A stretch of 64,000 nt of DNA. Source: Rathayibacter sp. SD072 (GTDB taxonomy: Bacteria; Actinomycetota; Actinomycetes; Actinomycetales; Microbacteriaceae). The stretch spans positions 25,212 to 89,211 of the forward strand of contig NZ_JADILJ010000011.1 of NCBI RefSeq assembly GCF_017355185.1, written 5' to 3'. The notes below the pieces were generated by a model that had not been told where the DNA came from, did not search any database, and was given only the letters and a program-made list of their open reading frames with translations. A program made the translations under genes and the position numbers. The first letter of the stretch is position 1. Each line of letters starts with the position of its first letter. Below are positions 36,049-45,120 of the stretch, in pieces.

Positions 36049-37884
36049 TCAGTTCGCGACTCGCAGCACGATCGCCGTGCTCGTGCCGATGTTGCCGGCC
36101 TTGTCCTGCGCCTTCGCCGTCACGTTGTACGCGCCGTTCGGGTATGCGGCCGAGCTCGTCGAGAGCGCCCACGAGCCGTCGGGCTGCTTCACTCCGTTGC
36201 CGAGCTTGGTGCCGCTCGCGTAGAACACGACCGCCGTCACGCCGACGTTGTCGTTCGCGGTGGCGACCAGGCGGATGGAGCCCGAGACGGTGGTGTTCGT
36301 GGCCGGCGAGGTGATCGTCGCGGTCGGCTTCTGCGTGTCCGGGGCCGTGGTCGGAACCGGGGTCGGAGACGCAGTCGCGGTCGGCGTGGCCGTGGGCGTC
36401 GCGGTGGGCGTCGCGGTGGGCGTCGCCGTCGGAGTCGCGGTGGGCGTGGCCGTCGGAGTCGCAGTCGGCGTGGCCGTCGGCGTCGCGGTGGGAGTCGGGG
36501 TCGGCTCCGGAGCGGCGGTCGTCGGCAGGGTGCTGATCGCGTAGCCGAAGTACTTGCCCGTGGTGGGGCGGGTCGGGTCGCCGGCGAAGGTGCGGCCGCG
36601 CTCGGCGCCCGCCTTGGCCTGGGCGATGACCTGGGCGCGGACCTGCGCCGGGGTCTTGCCGACGCACGATCCACCGGCGCTCAGGCAGTCGAGGACGACG
36701 CCGCTGACGGCCGCGGCCGACATGCTGGTGCCGGACTGGACGTAGGCGTAGCCGCCGCCGAGCTTGGTGGTGTACGGGCACATGCCGGGAGCGGCGATGG
36801 TGTGCGCCTGGTCGGCGGCCGAGACGGCGAAGTTGCTGTTGATGGCGACCGAGTCGTCCTTGGTGGTCACGTTCGCGCACGGCACGGCGGCGAGGGAGCC
36901 GGGCTTGCCGTCGTAGTTCGCGATGTTCGTGGCGGTCAGGACCTCGTCGTAGGCGGCGGGGACGGCGCCGGCGAGGTTCTTCGGGGTGGAGGCGTTGCCC
37001 GCCGAGCTGACGACGGTGATGCCCTTGCCCACGAGCTCGCAGACCATCTGGTGCATCACGTCGTTGTTCGTGCGGCCGCAGTTGCTGTCGTCGGCGCCGA
37101 CAGCGGCGAGCGACATGTTGACGACCTTGATGTTGTTGGCGGCGGCGTTCTTCGACACCCAGTCGAGGCCGCAGACGATGCCCTCGGTGGTGCCCTTGTT
37201 GTTCTCGTCGAGGACGCGGACCGAGTAGATCGGAGCGCCGGGGGCGACGCCCACCGTGCCCAGGCCGTCGTCGTAGGCGGCCATGTAGCCGGAGACCGCG
37301 GTGCCGTGCCCGTTCTTGTCGGACGCGTCTCCCGAGCCGAAGCAGTTGATCTGCTCCTTCAGGTTGTAGTCGGCGTTCGGGTTCACACCGGAGTCGATGA
37401 CCGCGACGGCGGGACCGTTGTAGTTCGTGACGCCGTCGCCGGCGAGCACCGGGGCCTTGTCGGCCTCCGCGGTGAGCACGTGCGACGGGATGACCTGCGC
37501 CTGGCCCTCGACCACGACGTCGGCCGGAGCGACCGAGACGACGCGGGAGTCGGCGACGAGCGCGGCCTGCTGACGGGCGGTGAGCGTCGCGGTGAATCCG
37601 GCGGTGCCTCCCTGGTACGTCACGTAGTCGGCGACGCCGAGCGAGCGGACGACCTGCTGCGAGACGGCGGTCGAGTCCACGGTGACCGCGTAGCGACCGG
37701 CGGTGCCGGCGGCCTGGGCGGGAGCGGACCCGGCGACGGCGAGGCCGGCGACCACGGCGAGCGCCGTGGCGAGGGCTCCGAAGCGGCGGAGGAGGGACCC
37801 GGCCGGCGGCGCGGACGCCGTGGCGGAGGAGGGGGAGGTCAAGGAGATCCGTCGATTCTGTCGGCGGCGGGGCCGACGGGTCAT
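36049..37884 (-). CDS. Secreted subtilisin-family (S8) serine protease
   Basis: 611 residues. A basic N-terminus and a hydrophobic core (ALATALAVVAGLAVA, cleavage near AQA-AG) form the signal peptide. An inhibitor-I9-like propeptide follows (YAVTVDSTAVSQQ... to about 145). The S8 domain has catalytic Asp in AVAVIDSGVN, His in NGHGTAVSG and Ser in SGTSMSAAAVSG. A long Pro-Thr-Ala linker (about 470-525) leads to a C-terminal Ig-like domain (SGSIRLVATANDNVGVTAV) that may bind a surface. ATG 37884 lacks a good RBS; a later TTG or an upstream start is possible. Confidence 0.85.
   Translation of the reverse strand: MTRRPRRRQNRRISLTSPSSATASAPPAGSLLRRFGALATALAVVAGLAVAGSAPAQAAGTAGRYAVTVDSTAVSQQVVRSLGVADYVTYQGGTAGFTATLTARQQAALVADSRVVSVAPADVVVEGQAQVIPSHVLTAEADKAPVLAGDGVTNYNGPAVAVIDSGVNPNADYNLKEQINCFGSGDASDKNGHGTAVSGYMAAYDDGLGTVGVAPGAPIYSVRVLDENNKGTTEGIVCGLDWVSKNAAANNIKVVNMSLAAVGADDSNCGRTNNDVMHQMVCELVGKGITVVSSAGNASTPKNLAGAVPAAYDEVLTATNIANYDGKPGSLAAVPCANVTTKDDSVAINSNFAVSAADQAHTIAAPGMCPYTTKLGGGYAYVQSGTSMSAAAVSGVVLDCLSAGGSCVGKTPAQVRAQVIAQAKAGAERGRTFAGDPTRPTTGKYFGYAISTLPTTAAPEPTPTPTATPTATPTATPTATPTATPTATPTATPTATPTATPTATASPTPVPTTAPDTQKPTATITSPATNTTVSGSIRLVATANDNVGVTAVVFYASGTKLGNGVKQPDGSWALSTSSAAYPNGAYNVTAKAQDKAGNIGTSTAIVLRVAN
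36350..36510 (-). repeat. 12-bp in-frame PTAT repeats in the protease gene
   Basis: About ten near-identical 12-bp units (GGCGTGGCCGTC-like on the plus strand) encode tandem PTAT, forming the linker between the protease and the Ig-like domain. Copy number can change without altering the frame. Confidence 0.8.
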
Positions 37885-38210
37885 GAGAGGGGTGCGAGAT
37901 CGCGGGGCGCGGGCATCCACCGCGGCTGCGAGGCCGGGAGGCGGCGGCTGGGGAGGCCGCGTCGAGCTGTGGCGGGCCCGTGGCCCGCCCACTCCCTCAT
38001 CGGAGTGGCCCACCCATGACTCCAACAGAGTTCTCGGTTTTGCACAGCATCGCACGTGTACCCAGTACGGGGGTAATTTCGCGCAGAAGCCCTGGGTCTG
38101 AGGAGGGTTTCAGACTAGGGAGGCCTGGGCGGGGCCCCTGACCGACGATTGTCGAGAAACCCCCGGTCACAGCCCGGGATCAGCGCGCTCACGGCTGCGG
38201 TTCCGGAGTC

Positions 38211-38238
38211 TTGACTGGTCCCGCTCACGGAGTAGTGT
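38211..38238 (+). promoter_or_regulatory. Promoter of the KimA-type permease, leaderless transcript
   Basis: TTGACT (38211-38216) and TAGTGT (38233-38238) are 16 bp apart, and the GTG start at 38247 lies 8 bp past the -10, so transcription would begin at or next to the start codon. The rest of the 362-bp gap 37885-38246 has only a hairpin at 38090-38120 (GTCTGA...TCAGAC) of unknown role. Confidence 0.65.
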
Positions 38239-38246
38239 CGTCGCTC

Positions 38247-40391
38247 GTGACAAAACAGGGCCCCGGGTCCGACGCGGGGGAATCGCCCACCGACGCCGGT
38301 GAACTGCGCACCGCGAAGCACTTCTTCATCGGGGAGCCCCTCCCGAGCGACAAGCTCGAGGGCCAGCTGCTCAAGAAGCGCCTCGCGCTCCCCATCTTCG
38401 CGAGCGACCCGCTCTCCTCCGTGGCCTACGCGCCGCAGGAGCTGCTGATGATCCTGCTCCTGGGCGGACTCTCGTTCCTCACCTTCGCGCCCTGGGTCGC
38501 CGCCTGCGTCATCGTGCTGCTGCTGGTCGTCGTGCTGAGCTACCGCCAGCTGATCCGCGCGTACCCCTCGGGCGGCGGCGACTACGAGGTCGCGCGCACC
38601 AACCTCGGCGAGACCGCGGGCCTCACGGTCGCCTCCGCGCTCCTGGTCGACTACGTGCTCACCGTCGCCGTGTCGGTCGCCTCCGGAGTCGACAACATCA
38701 TCTCCGCCGTCCCCGAGCTCGCCCCCCTGCGGGTCGAGCTCGCGATCCTCTTCGTGGTGCTGCTGGCCGCCGTGAACCTCCGCGGCGTCTCGGAGTCGAG
38801 CAGGGCGTTCGCGATCCCGACCTACCTCTTCGTCGCGAGCGTCTTCGTGATGGTCGTCGTCGGACTCGTCCGCACCCTGCTGGGCGACGCCCCGGTCGCG
38901 GAGTCGGCGGGGTACACCGTGCGCGCCGAGGAGCTCACCCAGGCCGCAGTCGTCCTCCTCCTGCTGCGCTCCTTCGCGAGCGGATGTGCGGCACTGACGG
39001 GCGTCGAGGCGATCTCGAACGGCGTGCCCGCGTTCCGGGCGCCGAAGGTGAAGAACGCGCAGCGCACGCTCGTGGCGATGGGCTCGATCGCGATCGTCCT
39101 CTTCGTCGGACTCACCGCTCTGGCCCTGGTCTCGGACGTGCACTACGCCGAGGACGCCTGCCACCTCGTCGGCTTCGCCGGGTGCGAGACCACTCCGCAG
39201 CGCTCCGTCATCGCTCAGGTGGCGGCCGCGACCTTCGGCAACGGCTCGATCCTCTTCTTCGTCATCCAGGCGGCGACCGCCGCCGTCCTGCTGCTCGCGG
39301 CCAACACCGCGTTCAACGGGTTCCCGCTGCTGGGCTCCGTGCTCGCCCGCGACGGCTTCGCCCCGAAGTCGCTCAACACCCGCGGCGACCGCCTCATCTA
39401 CTCCAACGGCGTGATCATCCTCGCCTTCGTCGCAGCGGTGATCCTGCTCGTCTACCAGGCCTCGCTGACGAGCCTGGTGCAGCTCTACATCATCGGCGTC
39501 TTCGTCTCGTTCACCCTCGGGCAGACCGGCATGGTGAAGCACTGGATCCGGCTGATCCGCGCCGGTGAGGGCTCGCGCACCGTCTACACGAGCCTGGGCA
39601 TCAACCTCTTCGGAGCGACGCTGACCTTCGTCGTCCTCGTCATCGTCACGATCACCAAGTTCACCCACGGCGCCTGGCTCGTCTACCTGGTCATGCCGAT
39701 CCTCGGCATCCTGATGGCGGGCGTGTACCGCTACTACCGCGACGTCGAGAAGGAGATCGAGGTCGACCCGACCACGACCTTCGGCGCCAACGGCGACCAT
39801 GCGATCGTCCTCGTGGGCCGGATGAACAAGCCGACCCTGAAGGCGCTGGACTACGCGATCGCCGCCCGCCACGAGACCCTCGAGGCCGTCCACTCCTCCA
39901 TCGACGACGCCCAGACCGCGCAGCTCGAGGCCGACTGGGAGCGGATGGACATCCAGGTGCCGCTGCGCTGCGTCGCATCGCCCTACCGCGACATCTCGTA
40001 CCCGCTGATCAAGTACATCAAGGCGCACCGCCTCGAGCACGGCTCCGAGATCACCACCGTCTACATGCCGCAGTACATCGTCGGCCACTGGTGGGAGTCG
40101 TTCCTCCACAACCACAAGTCGCGCCGTATCCGCCAGAAGCTCCTGCTGGTGCACGGCGTCACCGTGGCGCTGGTGCCCTGGCTCCTCGACTCCTCCGAGC
40201 TGATCTACGGCCGCCGCTCGCGGCCGATCCCCGGTCAGGCGCGCCGCGGCGAGCCCGTGCGCCCGGTGACCCGACGGCCGATCCCGCCGGCCTCGGTGCT
40301 GCCCAAGGGCGCCGCCGGCGAGGGGGCGCCGCGCAGCGCATCGCGCGGTGCCGCCGCCGTGCGCACGAAGAAGGGCGGCAAGCGCCGCTGA
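38247..40391 (+). CDS. APC-superfamily potassium permease (KimA/YdaO-like)
   Basis: 714 residues. About 12 membrane spans (residues 50-510) begin with PIFASDPLSSVAYAPQELL, a hallmark of KimA-type K+ permeases, followed by YPSGGGDYEVARTNLGE and FASGCAALTGVEAISNGVPAF. A cytoplasmic C-terminal domain (about 520-640) and a basic tail complete it. Relatives import K+ with protons and are inhibited by c-di-AMP binding to the C-terminal domain. GTG 38247 was chosen over an upstream TTG because the promoter leaves no leader. Confidence 0.85.
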   Translation: MTKQGPGSDAGESPTDAGELRTAKHFFIGEPLPSDKLEGQLLKKRLALPIFASDPLSSVAYAPQELLMILLLGGLSFLTFAPWVAACVIVLLLVVVLSYRQLIRAYPSGGGDYEVARTNLGETAGLTVASALLVDYVLTVAVSVASGVDNIISAVPELAPLRVELAILFVVLLAAVNLRGVSESSRAFAIPTYLFVASVFVMVVVGLVRTLLGDAPVAESAGYTVRAEELTQAAVVLLLLRSFASGCAALTGVEAISNGVPAFRAPKVKNAQRTLVAMGSIAIVLFVGLTALALVSDVHYAEDACHLVGFAGCETTPQRSVIAQVAAATFGNGSILFFVIQAATAAVLLLAANTAFNGFPLLGSVLARDGFAPKSLNTRGDRLIYSNGVIILAFVAAVILLVYQASLTSLVQLYIIGVFVSFTLGQTGMVKHWIRLIRAGEGSRTVYTSLGINLFGATLTFVVLVIVTITKFTHGAWLVYLVMPILGILMAGVYRYYRDVEKEIEVDPTTTFGANGDHAIVLVGRMNKPTLKALDYAIAARHETLEAVHSSIDDAQTAQLEADWERMDIQVPLRCVASPYRDISYPLIKYIKAHRLEHGSEITTVYMPQYIVGHWWESFLHNHKSRRIRQKLLLVHGVTVALVPWLLDSSELIYGRRSRPIPGQARRGEPVRPVTRRPIPPASVLPKGAAGEGAPRSASRGAAAVRTKKGGKRR

Positions 40392-40545
40392 TCCGGTGCA
40401 GAATCTCGGCTGAGAGGGGTGGGTGACGGCTGTCAGCCCTCGGCCGCCTCTTCTGACCGACGTTCTGCAGGCACTCGCGGCTGCGATCCCCGCGGAATCG
40501 GCGCGACTCCCCGGAGACGGACGCGCCTCCCCGGAAATGGGTAGA

Positions 40546-40572
40546 GGGCCCGCGGCCTGTGGCCGCGAGCCC
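40546..40572. terminator. Hairpin between convergent permease and DUF4184 genes
   Basis: GGGCCCGCGGCC pairs with GGCCGCGAGCCC (one mismatch) across a 3-nt loop, followed by CCCGATTTCCCC. It lies in the 272-bp gap 40392-40663, which holds no supportable ORF, and could end transcription from either side. Confidence 0.65.
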
Positions 40573-40663
40573 CCGATTTCCCCTTGTGCCTTCCCCCGAA
40601 GGCGGCCCGCCCCAACGGGCCGAGATCGACGCTATCGGCGGGCTATGGACCTGCGCATCCTCC

Positions 40664-41449
40664 TCACGACGGATCCCTGCCCGTCGCGGGGAGGGGTGCC
40701 GGGACGACGAGGCGCCAGAGGAGGGCGATGGAGAGGAGGGCGGCGCTGGTCCCGAGCACCGCGAGGATCGCTGCGTCGACCACGTAGGGGCGGTAGTCCG
40801 GCTCGAACGGATCCAGGCCCGTGCCGGCGAGCACGACGCCCGCGGGCACGACGGCCGCGACCAGCACCACGGTCCACGCCGCGACGCGCACCGGTCCGCG
40901 GCCGTCCGGGGGCACCGGGTGCGGGCGCCGGGTGACGTACCAGACGACCGCGCCGATCCCCAGGCCCAGCAGCCCGAGCACTCCGCTCGCGTACTGCGCC
41001 CACTTGTAGCCGGGGAACGGGCCGAAGGACTGCTGCAGCGCGGGCACGGCGGCCACGAACGGACCGCCGAGGTGCGTGAAACCGTCCCACAGCACGTGGG
41101 TGGCCGCGCCGATGACGATGCCCGCCGCAGCGAGGAGCGACGCGGTGATCCAGGCCCGCGTGCCACGCGGTCGCGGCCGTCGGGGACGCAGCCGCACCCG
41201 CACGATCCACGGAGCGAGATCGCGCCAGGCGGGCTCGAGCAGCAGCGCCCAGAGCAGCAGCCCGAGGGCGCCGAGCGCGAGGTCGACCGACACGATGCCC
41301 GTGAGGGAGTGGGTCGCCTGACGCGCCGCCGTCCACGGCAGGTAGAGGCCGATGTCGGGCATCACCGCTCCGGCGGCGACGGCGCTCGCGGGGATCCGGC
41401 CGTTCGAGAAGGCCAGAGCGACGACGGCGTGGCTCGGCGTGAACGGCAT
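40664..41449 (-). CDS. DUF4184-family membrane protein
   Basis: 261 residues. The N-terminus MPFTPSHAVVALAF and MPDIGLYLP are typical of DUF4184 proteins, relatives of YdjM-type membrane metal-dependent hydrolases. ATHVLWDGFTH near 118 gives the conserved histidine/aspartate pair. Six or so hydrophobic helices. Biochemical role unknown. ATG 41449 is the clear start. Confidence 0.8.
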   Translation of the reverse strand: MPFTPSHAVVALAFSNGRIPASAVAAGAVMPDIGLYLPWTAARQATHSLTGIVSVDLALGALGLLLWALLLEPAWRDLAPWIVRVRLRPRRPRPRGTRAWITASLLAAAGIVIGAATHVLWDGFTHLGGPFVAAVPALQQSFGPFPGYKWAQYASGVLGLLGLGIGAVVWYVTRRPHPVPPDGRGPVRVAAWTVVLVAAVVPAGVVLAGTGLDPFEPDYRPYVVDAAILAVLGTSAALLSIALLWRLVVPAPLPATGRDPS

Positions 41450-41628
41450 GCCTCACGGTATCCCGCGCCCGCCCCGTCCCGCCCGGCCGGGACGCTCCGC
41501 GACCGCTGCGCGACGCGGATCCGCCGATCGCCCCGGGCCGCCCGCCCGGAGACCTCCGAGGAGGGCGACCGTAGAATCGCACGGACGTCCGGCCCGCCGG
41601 ACTCAGGTGACGACGGATCGGAGCGGGT

Positions 41629-42348
41629 GTGCGGAAGGCGTTCGCGATCCTCCGACTCGCGCTCGCGGGTCTGGGCGTCGTGGGCCTGATCGCCGACTTC
41701 CTCTACACGCTGGGCTTCCGCGCGTTCCAGATCGACAACTTCTTCGCCTACTTCACCACGCAGTCGAACATGGCCGGGGTCGTGCTCCTGGGCCTCTCGG
41801 GCCTCGTCGCGCTGGCCCGCCCCCGCGAGCCGCGCTGGCTCAGCACGGTCCGCGCGCTGGTGCTGACCTACATGGTCGTGTCGGGCATCGTGTTCGGACT
41901 GATCGCCGTCGAGGCGGGCAACCGCGGAGTGCGCGTCGACGTGCCGTGGTCGAGCGCGCTGCTGCACTTCGTGATCCCGACGCTCGCCCTGCTCGACTGG
42001 ATCCTGGGGCCCGGGCGCCGTCCGGTGCCGTGGCGCGGGGCGCTGACGGTGCTCGGCTTCCCGATCGTCTGGGGGGTGATCACGCTCGTGCGCGGCGCCC
42101 TGATCGGCTGGTACCCCTACTTCTTCCTCGACCCCGACCAGGTCGACGGGCCGGTGATGTACGTCGTCTACGACGTGATCGTGCTCGGGCTCATCTCGGG
42201 CATCGCCGCGTTCGTGATCGCGCTCAGCCGGGTGCGGCCGCTCGGCGCCGCGCAGACGGCGGAGTGGCGGGGCGGGTTCTCGAGGCTGCGCGAGCTGCTC
42301 AGTCGGGGACGACGGCGAACGGCTCCAGGGCCGTCACCGCGACCGTGA
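41629..42348 (+). CDS. Pr6Pr-family membrane protein
   Basis: 239 residues with six hydrophobic helices. FFAYFTTQSNMAG near residue 38, SGIVFGL, HFVIPTLALLDWIL and WYPYFFLDPDQV match the Pr6Pr family (related to FAR-17a/AIG1-like membrane proteins), whose function is not established. GTG 41629 starts the frame. The 3' end overlaps the convergent amine-oxidase gene by 50 bp. Confidence 0.75.
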   Translation: MRKAFAILRLALAGLGVVGLIADFLYTLGFRAFQIDNFFAYFTTQSNMAGVVLLGLSGLVALARPREPRWLSTVRALVLTYMVVSGIVFGLIAVEAGNRGVRVDVPWSSALLHFVIPTLALLDWILGPGRRPVPWRGALTVLGFPIVWGVITLVRGALIGWYPYFFLDPDQVDGPVMYVVYDVIVLGLISGIAAFVIALSRVRPLGAAQTAEWRGGFSRLRELLSRGRRRTAPGPSPRP

Positions 42349-43768
42349 GCAGCTCCTCGTCGCTGAGCGACTGGAGCGACAGGGCCTGATCCGCGCCGAC
42401 GAGCCCGATCAGCACGGCCTCGCCCGTGACCGGCTGCAGGTTCACCCACTCGGTGATCCCCGCCTCCGAGCCGACCAGCGACCAGCGCACGGCCGATACG
42501 GCGTCGGCGTCCCAGAAGGACTCGTCGAAGCGCAGCCAGAGCGACTCCACGACTCCGGAGCCGATCGCTGCGATCGCGGTGCGGTGCGCGAACGGCAGCG
42601 GCGGATCGAACACGATCGCGTCGGTCTTGAGCACGCCGATCGGCACGGTGACCAGGACCCGGTCGGCCGAGAACGACTCCCCCGTCGCGAGGCGGACGCT
42701 CGCGCCCTCCTCGTCGTAGCCGATGCCGCTGACGACGGCGCGCAGCGAGACCTCGACGTCCTCGAGCAGCGTCTCGACGAGCGGAGCCAGTCCGTCGGTG
42801 ATCACCGCGTCCTCGCGCTCGGAGTCGTCCTCGAGCTCCTCGGCGGTGGCCGCGGCCGACGCGTCGCCGAGCCCGTACCAGGAGGAGAGCTCGGCCGCCG
42901 CCGCGCCCGTCGCGAGCGCCGCACCGCCGGCGAGGAAGGCCGCGACCCGCTCGGGCTCGCCGTCCCCGCTGCCGGGCTCGGCCTCGGCGGGGTCGGCAGC
43001 ACCGGATTCCGCGAACGCGACGGCGAGCGGCACGTCCTCGGACTGCTCGGCGCCCCACTCCAGCGCCCGGGTCAGCGCGTCGGCACCGGTCGTGCCCGCG
43101 TCGACGACGGAGCCGTCCGCCGCGATCGAGCGGATCGTCGCCAGGTCGATCGGCGACGTCGTGACACCGGCGTCGAGCACGCTCTCGCGCAGGGCGGGGC
43201 CCGCGCCGGCGAGCGCCCATGCTCCACTGTCGACCGCCACGGGCCAGCCGTCCGGCTGGGAGGTGGCGATGCGACCGCCGGTGCGCTCGCGCGCCTCGAC
43301 CAGGGTGACGTCGTAGCCGGCGTCGACGAGGCGGCGGGCGGCGACGGCTCCGGCGAGGCCGGCTCCGACGATCGCGATGCGCTCGCCGTCGGCCGCGATC
43401 GCGGCGATCTCGCCGGCCGCCCGCACGCCCGAGTTCCACGCCCCCTGCAGGGTGCCCGGCGCGGAGGAGTCGGTCGCCTCGCCCGCGAAGAACACCCGGT
43501 CGAGCACGTTCTGCGCGAGATCCTCGCGATGCTCGGGGGTCGCTCCGACGGGCAGGTAGGAGGTGCTGCCGAGCGCGTACGGGTCGGTGCCCCAGGCGGA
43601 GCGCACGAAGGCGGAGGGCGTCGGCACGGCGGTGGTGCTCGGCGTCGGCACCGGGGCCTTGGTCACGGAGCGGGTCGGCGTCGGACGCGGCGGAGTGCAG
43701 CCCGCGAGGACCAGGAGGCCGACCCCCGTGGCGGCTCCCGAGAGGAAGGTGCGGCGTCCGATCGTCAT
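42299..43768 (-). CDS. Flavin amine-oxidase-like protein with permuted domains
   Basis: 489 residues. A twin-arginine-like lipoprotein signal (IGRRTFLSGAATG... LAGC, Cys24) and a Thr/Pro-rich spacer come first. Residues 54-122 carry what is normally the C-terminal FAD motif of monoamine oxidases (WGTDPYALGSTSYLPVGAT, FFAGEATDSSAPGTLQGAW). Only then comes the normally N-terminal dinucleotide fold (IAIVGAGLAGAVAARRL, VEARERTGGRI, 131-168) and the substrate region, ending at LTVAVTALEPF, where the first segment would usually follow. This is a circular permutation. ATG 43768 is preferred; ATG 43777 is possible. Confidence 0.8.
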   Translation of the reverse strand: MTIGRRTFLSGAATGVGLLVLAGCTPPRPTPTRSVTKAPVPTPSTTAVPTPSAFVRSAWGTDPYALGSTSYLPVGATPEHREDLAQNVLDRVFFAGEATDSSAPGTLQGAWNSGVRAAGEIAAIAADGERIAIVGAGLAGAVAARRLVDAGYDVTLVEARERTGGRIATSQPDGWPVAVDSGAWALAGAGPALRESVLDAGVTTSPIDLATIRSIAADGSVVDAGTTGADALTRALEWGAEQSEDVPLAVAFAESGAADPAEAEPGSGDGEPERVAAFLAGGAALATGAAAAELSSWYGLGDASAAATAEELEDDSEREDAVITDGLAPLVETLLEDVEVSLRAVVSGIGYDEEGASVRLATGESFSADRVLVTVPIGVLKTDAIVFDPPLPFAHRTAIAAIGSGVVESLWLRFDESFWDADAVSAVRWSLVGSEAGITEWVNLQPVTGEAVLIGLVGADQALSLQSLSDEELLTVAVTALEPFAVVPD

Positions 43769-43892
43769 CCCCGACATCCTACGTTCTCGCCTCCCGGCGC
43801 GGCCCTCGGCTGCTGCGCCGCCCCCTGCCCGGATGCGGGCCGCCGCCGCAAGGCCCGGCGGACGCCCCGCCGCGAGTGGTAGACCTGGACCC

Positions 43893-44174
43893 ATGAGCAA
43901 CGACATCCGCGAACTCGCCGAGGGCGAGAGCTACCTCGCCTTCTTCCAGGGCGGCCCCTTCGACGGCCAGACCGAGACCCGCGTCAGCACCGACGGCGGC
44001 TACGAGAAGGAGGTCGACGTCTACGCGGCCGTGGACGGCCAGGAGACGCACCTCGTCTACACCGCCGTCGCCGCGAAGGAGGTCGGCGAGTCGGTCCACG
44101 TGACCTTCACGCTCGACGCCCCCGACTCCGACCCGATCGAGGACCACGAGGACCGCGGCGGCGGATTCCAGTAG
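43893..44174 (+). CDS. Small acidic protein of unknown function
   Basis: 93 residues (MSNDIRELAEGESYLAFFQGGPFDGQTETR...), strongly acidic and soluble, with no cysteine pair or membrane segment. FFQGGPFDGQ and THLVYTAV suggest a small beta-rich domain. It is divergent from the amine-oxidase gene and followed by a clean terminator. I recognise no family. Confidence 0.65.
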   Translation: MSNDIRELAEGESYLAFFQGGPFDGQTETRVSTDGGYEKEVDVYAAVDGQETHLVYTAVAAKEVGESVHVTFTLDAPDSDPIEDHEDRGGGFQ

Positions 44175-44190
44175 TCGCGACACCCCAGGG

Positions 44191-44220
44191 ACGCCGTCCC
44201 GGCTTCGGCCGGGGCGGCGT
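44191..44220 (+). terminator. UUCG-loop hairpin terminator
   Basis: ACGCCGTCCCGGC pairs with GCCGGGGCGGCGT (one mismatch) around a TTCG tetraloop, 16 bp past the small acidic protein's stop, followed by TCGTCGTT. Confidence 0.8.
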
Positions 44221-44328
44221 TCGTCGTTCTCTGTGACGAAGCATGACGTCCCCCCTGCGGGTGTCATGGCGGCGCGTCTACGATCGCCGCTGGAGCGGCC
44301 GAGCAGCGGGCGCCGGACGGAGACGACG

Positions 44329-44994
44329 ATGCCCGCGACCACGACCCCCACGATCGGCGAGCAGTCCGCCGAGTTCACCACCGGATTCACCGCCGCCATC
44401 GGCGACGACCTCGCGGCCGTCTTCGCCGGCGAGCAGGCCGACCTCGTGTCGGCGGGCGTCCCCGACCACGCCGTGTCCGCGGGCGACGCGCTGCCGGACG
44501 CGACGGTCCTCACCGTCGACGGCGAGCCGGTCGCGCTCTCCTCCGTGCTCGGCGACGGCGCCGCTGTGCTGGTGTTCTACCGCGGCGCCTGGTGCCCGTA
44601 CTGCAACCTCACGCTGCGCCACTACGACGCCACCCTCGCCCCGGCGCTGCGCGAGCGCGGAGTCGCCTTCGTCGCGATCAGCCCGCAGAGCGCCGACGGC
44701 TCCCGCTCGACGGGCGACGGCGAGCTCGGCTTCACCGTCCTCTCGGACCCGGGCAACGCCCTCGCCGGGCGCCTGGGCATCGTGACCGCGCCCAGCGACG
44801 CCGCGATCGAGGCGCACACCTCCCTCGGCTTCGCGGTGAAGGACTCGAACGCGGACGAGACCCCCGCGATCCCCTTCCCGACCGTGCTCGTCGTCGACGC
44901 GGGGCGCGTCGTGCGCTTCGCCGACGTGCACGTCGACTACACGACGCGCACCGAGACGGCCGAGATCCTCGCGGCGGTCGACGACCTGGCCTGA
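44329..44994 (+). CDS. AhpC/TSA-type peroxiredoxin-like protein
   Basis: 221 residues. A helical N-terminal stretch precedes a thioredoxin fold with VLVFYRGAWCPYCNLTL (C89 and C92, a CxxC in place of the single peroxidatic Cys of classic Prx), FVAISPQSADGS, and a cis-Pro region IPFPTVLVVDAG. It probably reduces peroxides or acts as a thiol oxidoreductase in the cytoplasm. ATG 44329 with GGAG 8 nt upstream is preferred to an in-frame ATG at 44233. Confidence 0.85.
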   Translation: MPATTTPTIGEQSAEFTTGFTAAIGDDLAAVFAGEQADLVSAGVPDHAVSAGDALPDATVLTVDGEPVALSSVLGDGAAVLVFYRGAWCPYCNLTLRHYDATLAPALRERGVAFVAISPQSADGSRSTGDGELGFTVLSDPGNALAGRLGIVTAPSDAAIEAHTSLGFAVKDSNADETPAIPFPTVLVVDAGRVVRFADVHVDYTTRTETAEILAAVDDLA

Positions 44995-45005
44995 CCCCTG
45001 CCGGA

Positions 45006-45036
45006 GCGGGAGGGGGCTGTCAAGCCTCCCTCCCGC
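45006..45036 (+). terminator. Hairpin after the peroxiredoxin-like gene
   Basis: GCGGGAGGGGGC pairs with GCCTCCCTCCCGC around a 6-nt loop, beginning 12 bp past the stop. The next gene has its own RBS and probably its own promoter. Confidence 0.7.
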
Positions 45037-45120
45037 CCAGGCGTCCTCCCCATCCGGCTCCCTACTCTCCTTCGAAGCACCATCGACGCCGAGGGTCGGC
45101 GCCGGAAGGAGAACTCACCG

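Noticed and set aside
37885..38246. A ydaO-type c-di-AMP riboswitch before the KimA-type gene
   Set aside because: The apparent promoter lies 8 bp before the start codon, and the upstream sequence shows only one simple hairpin.
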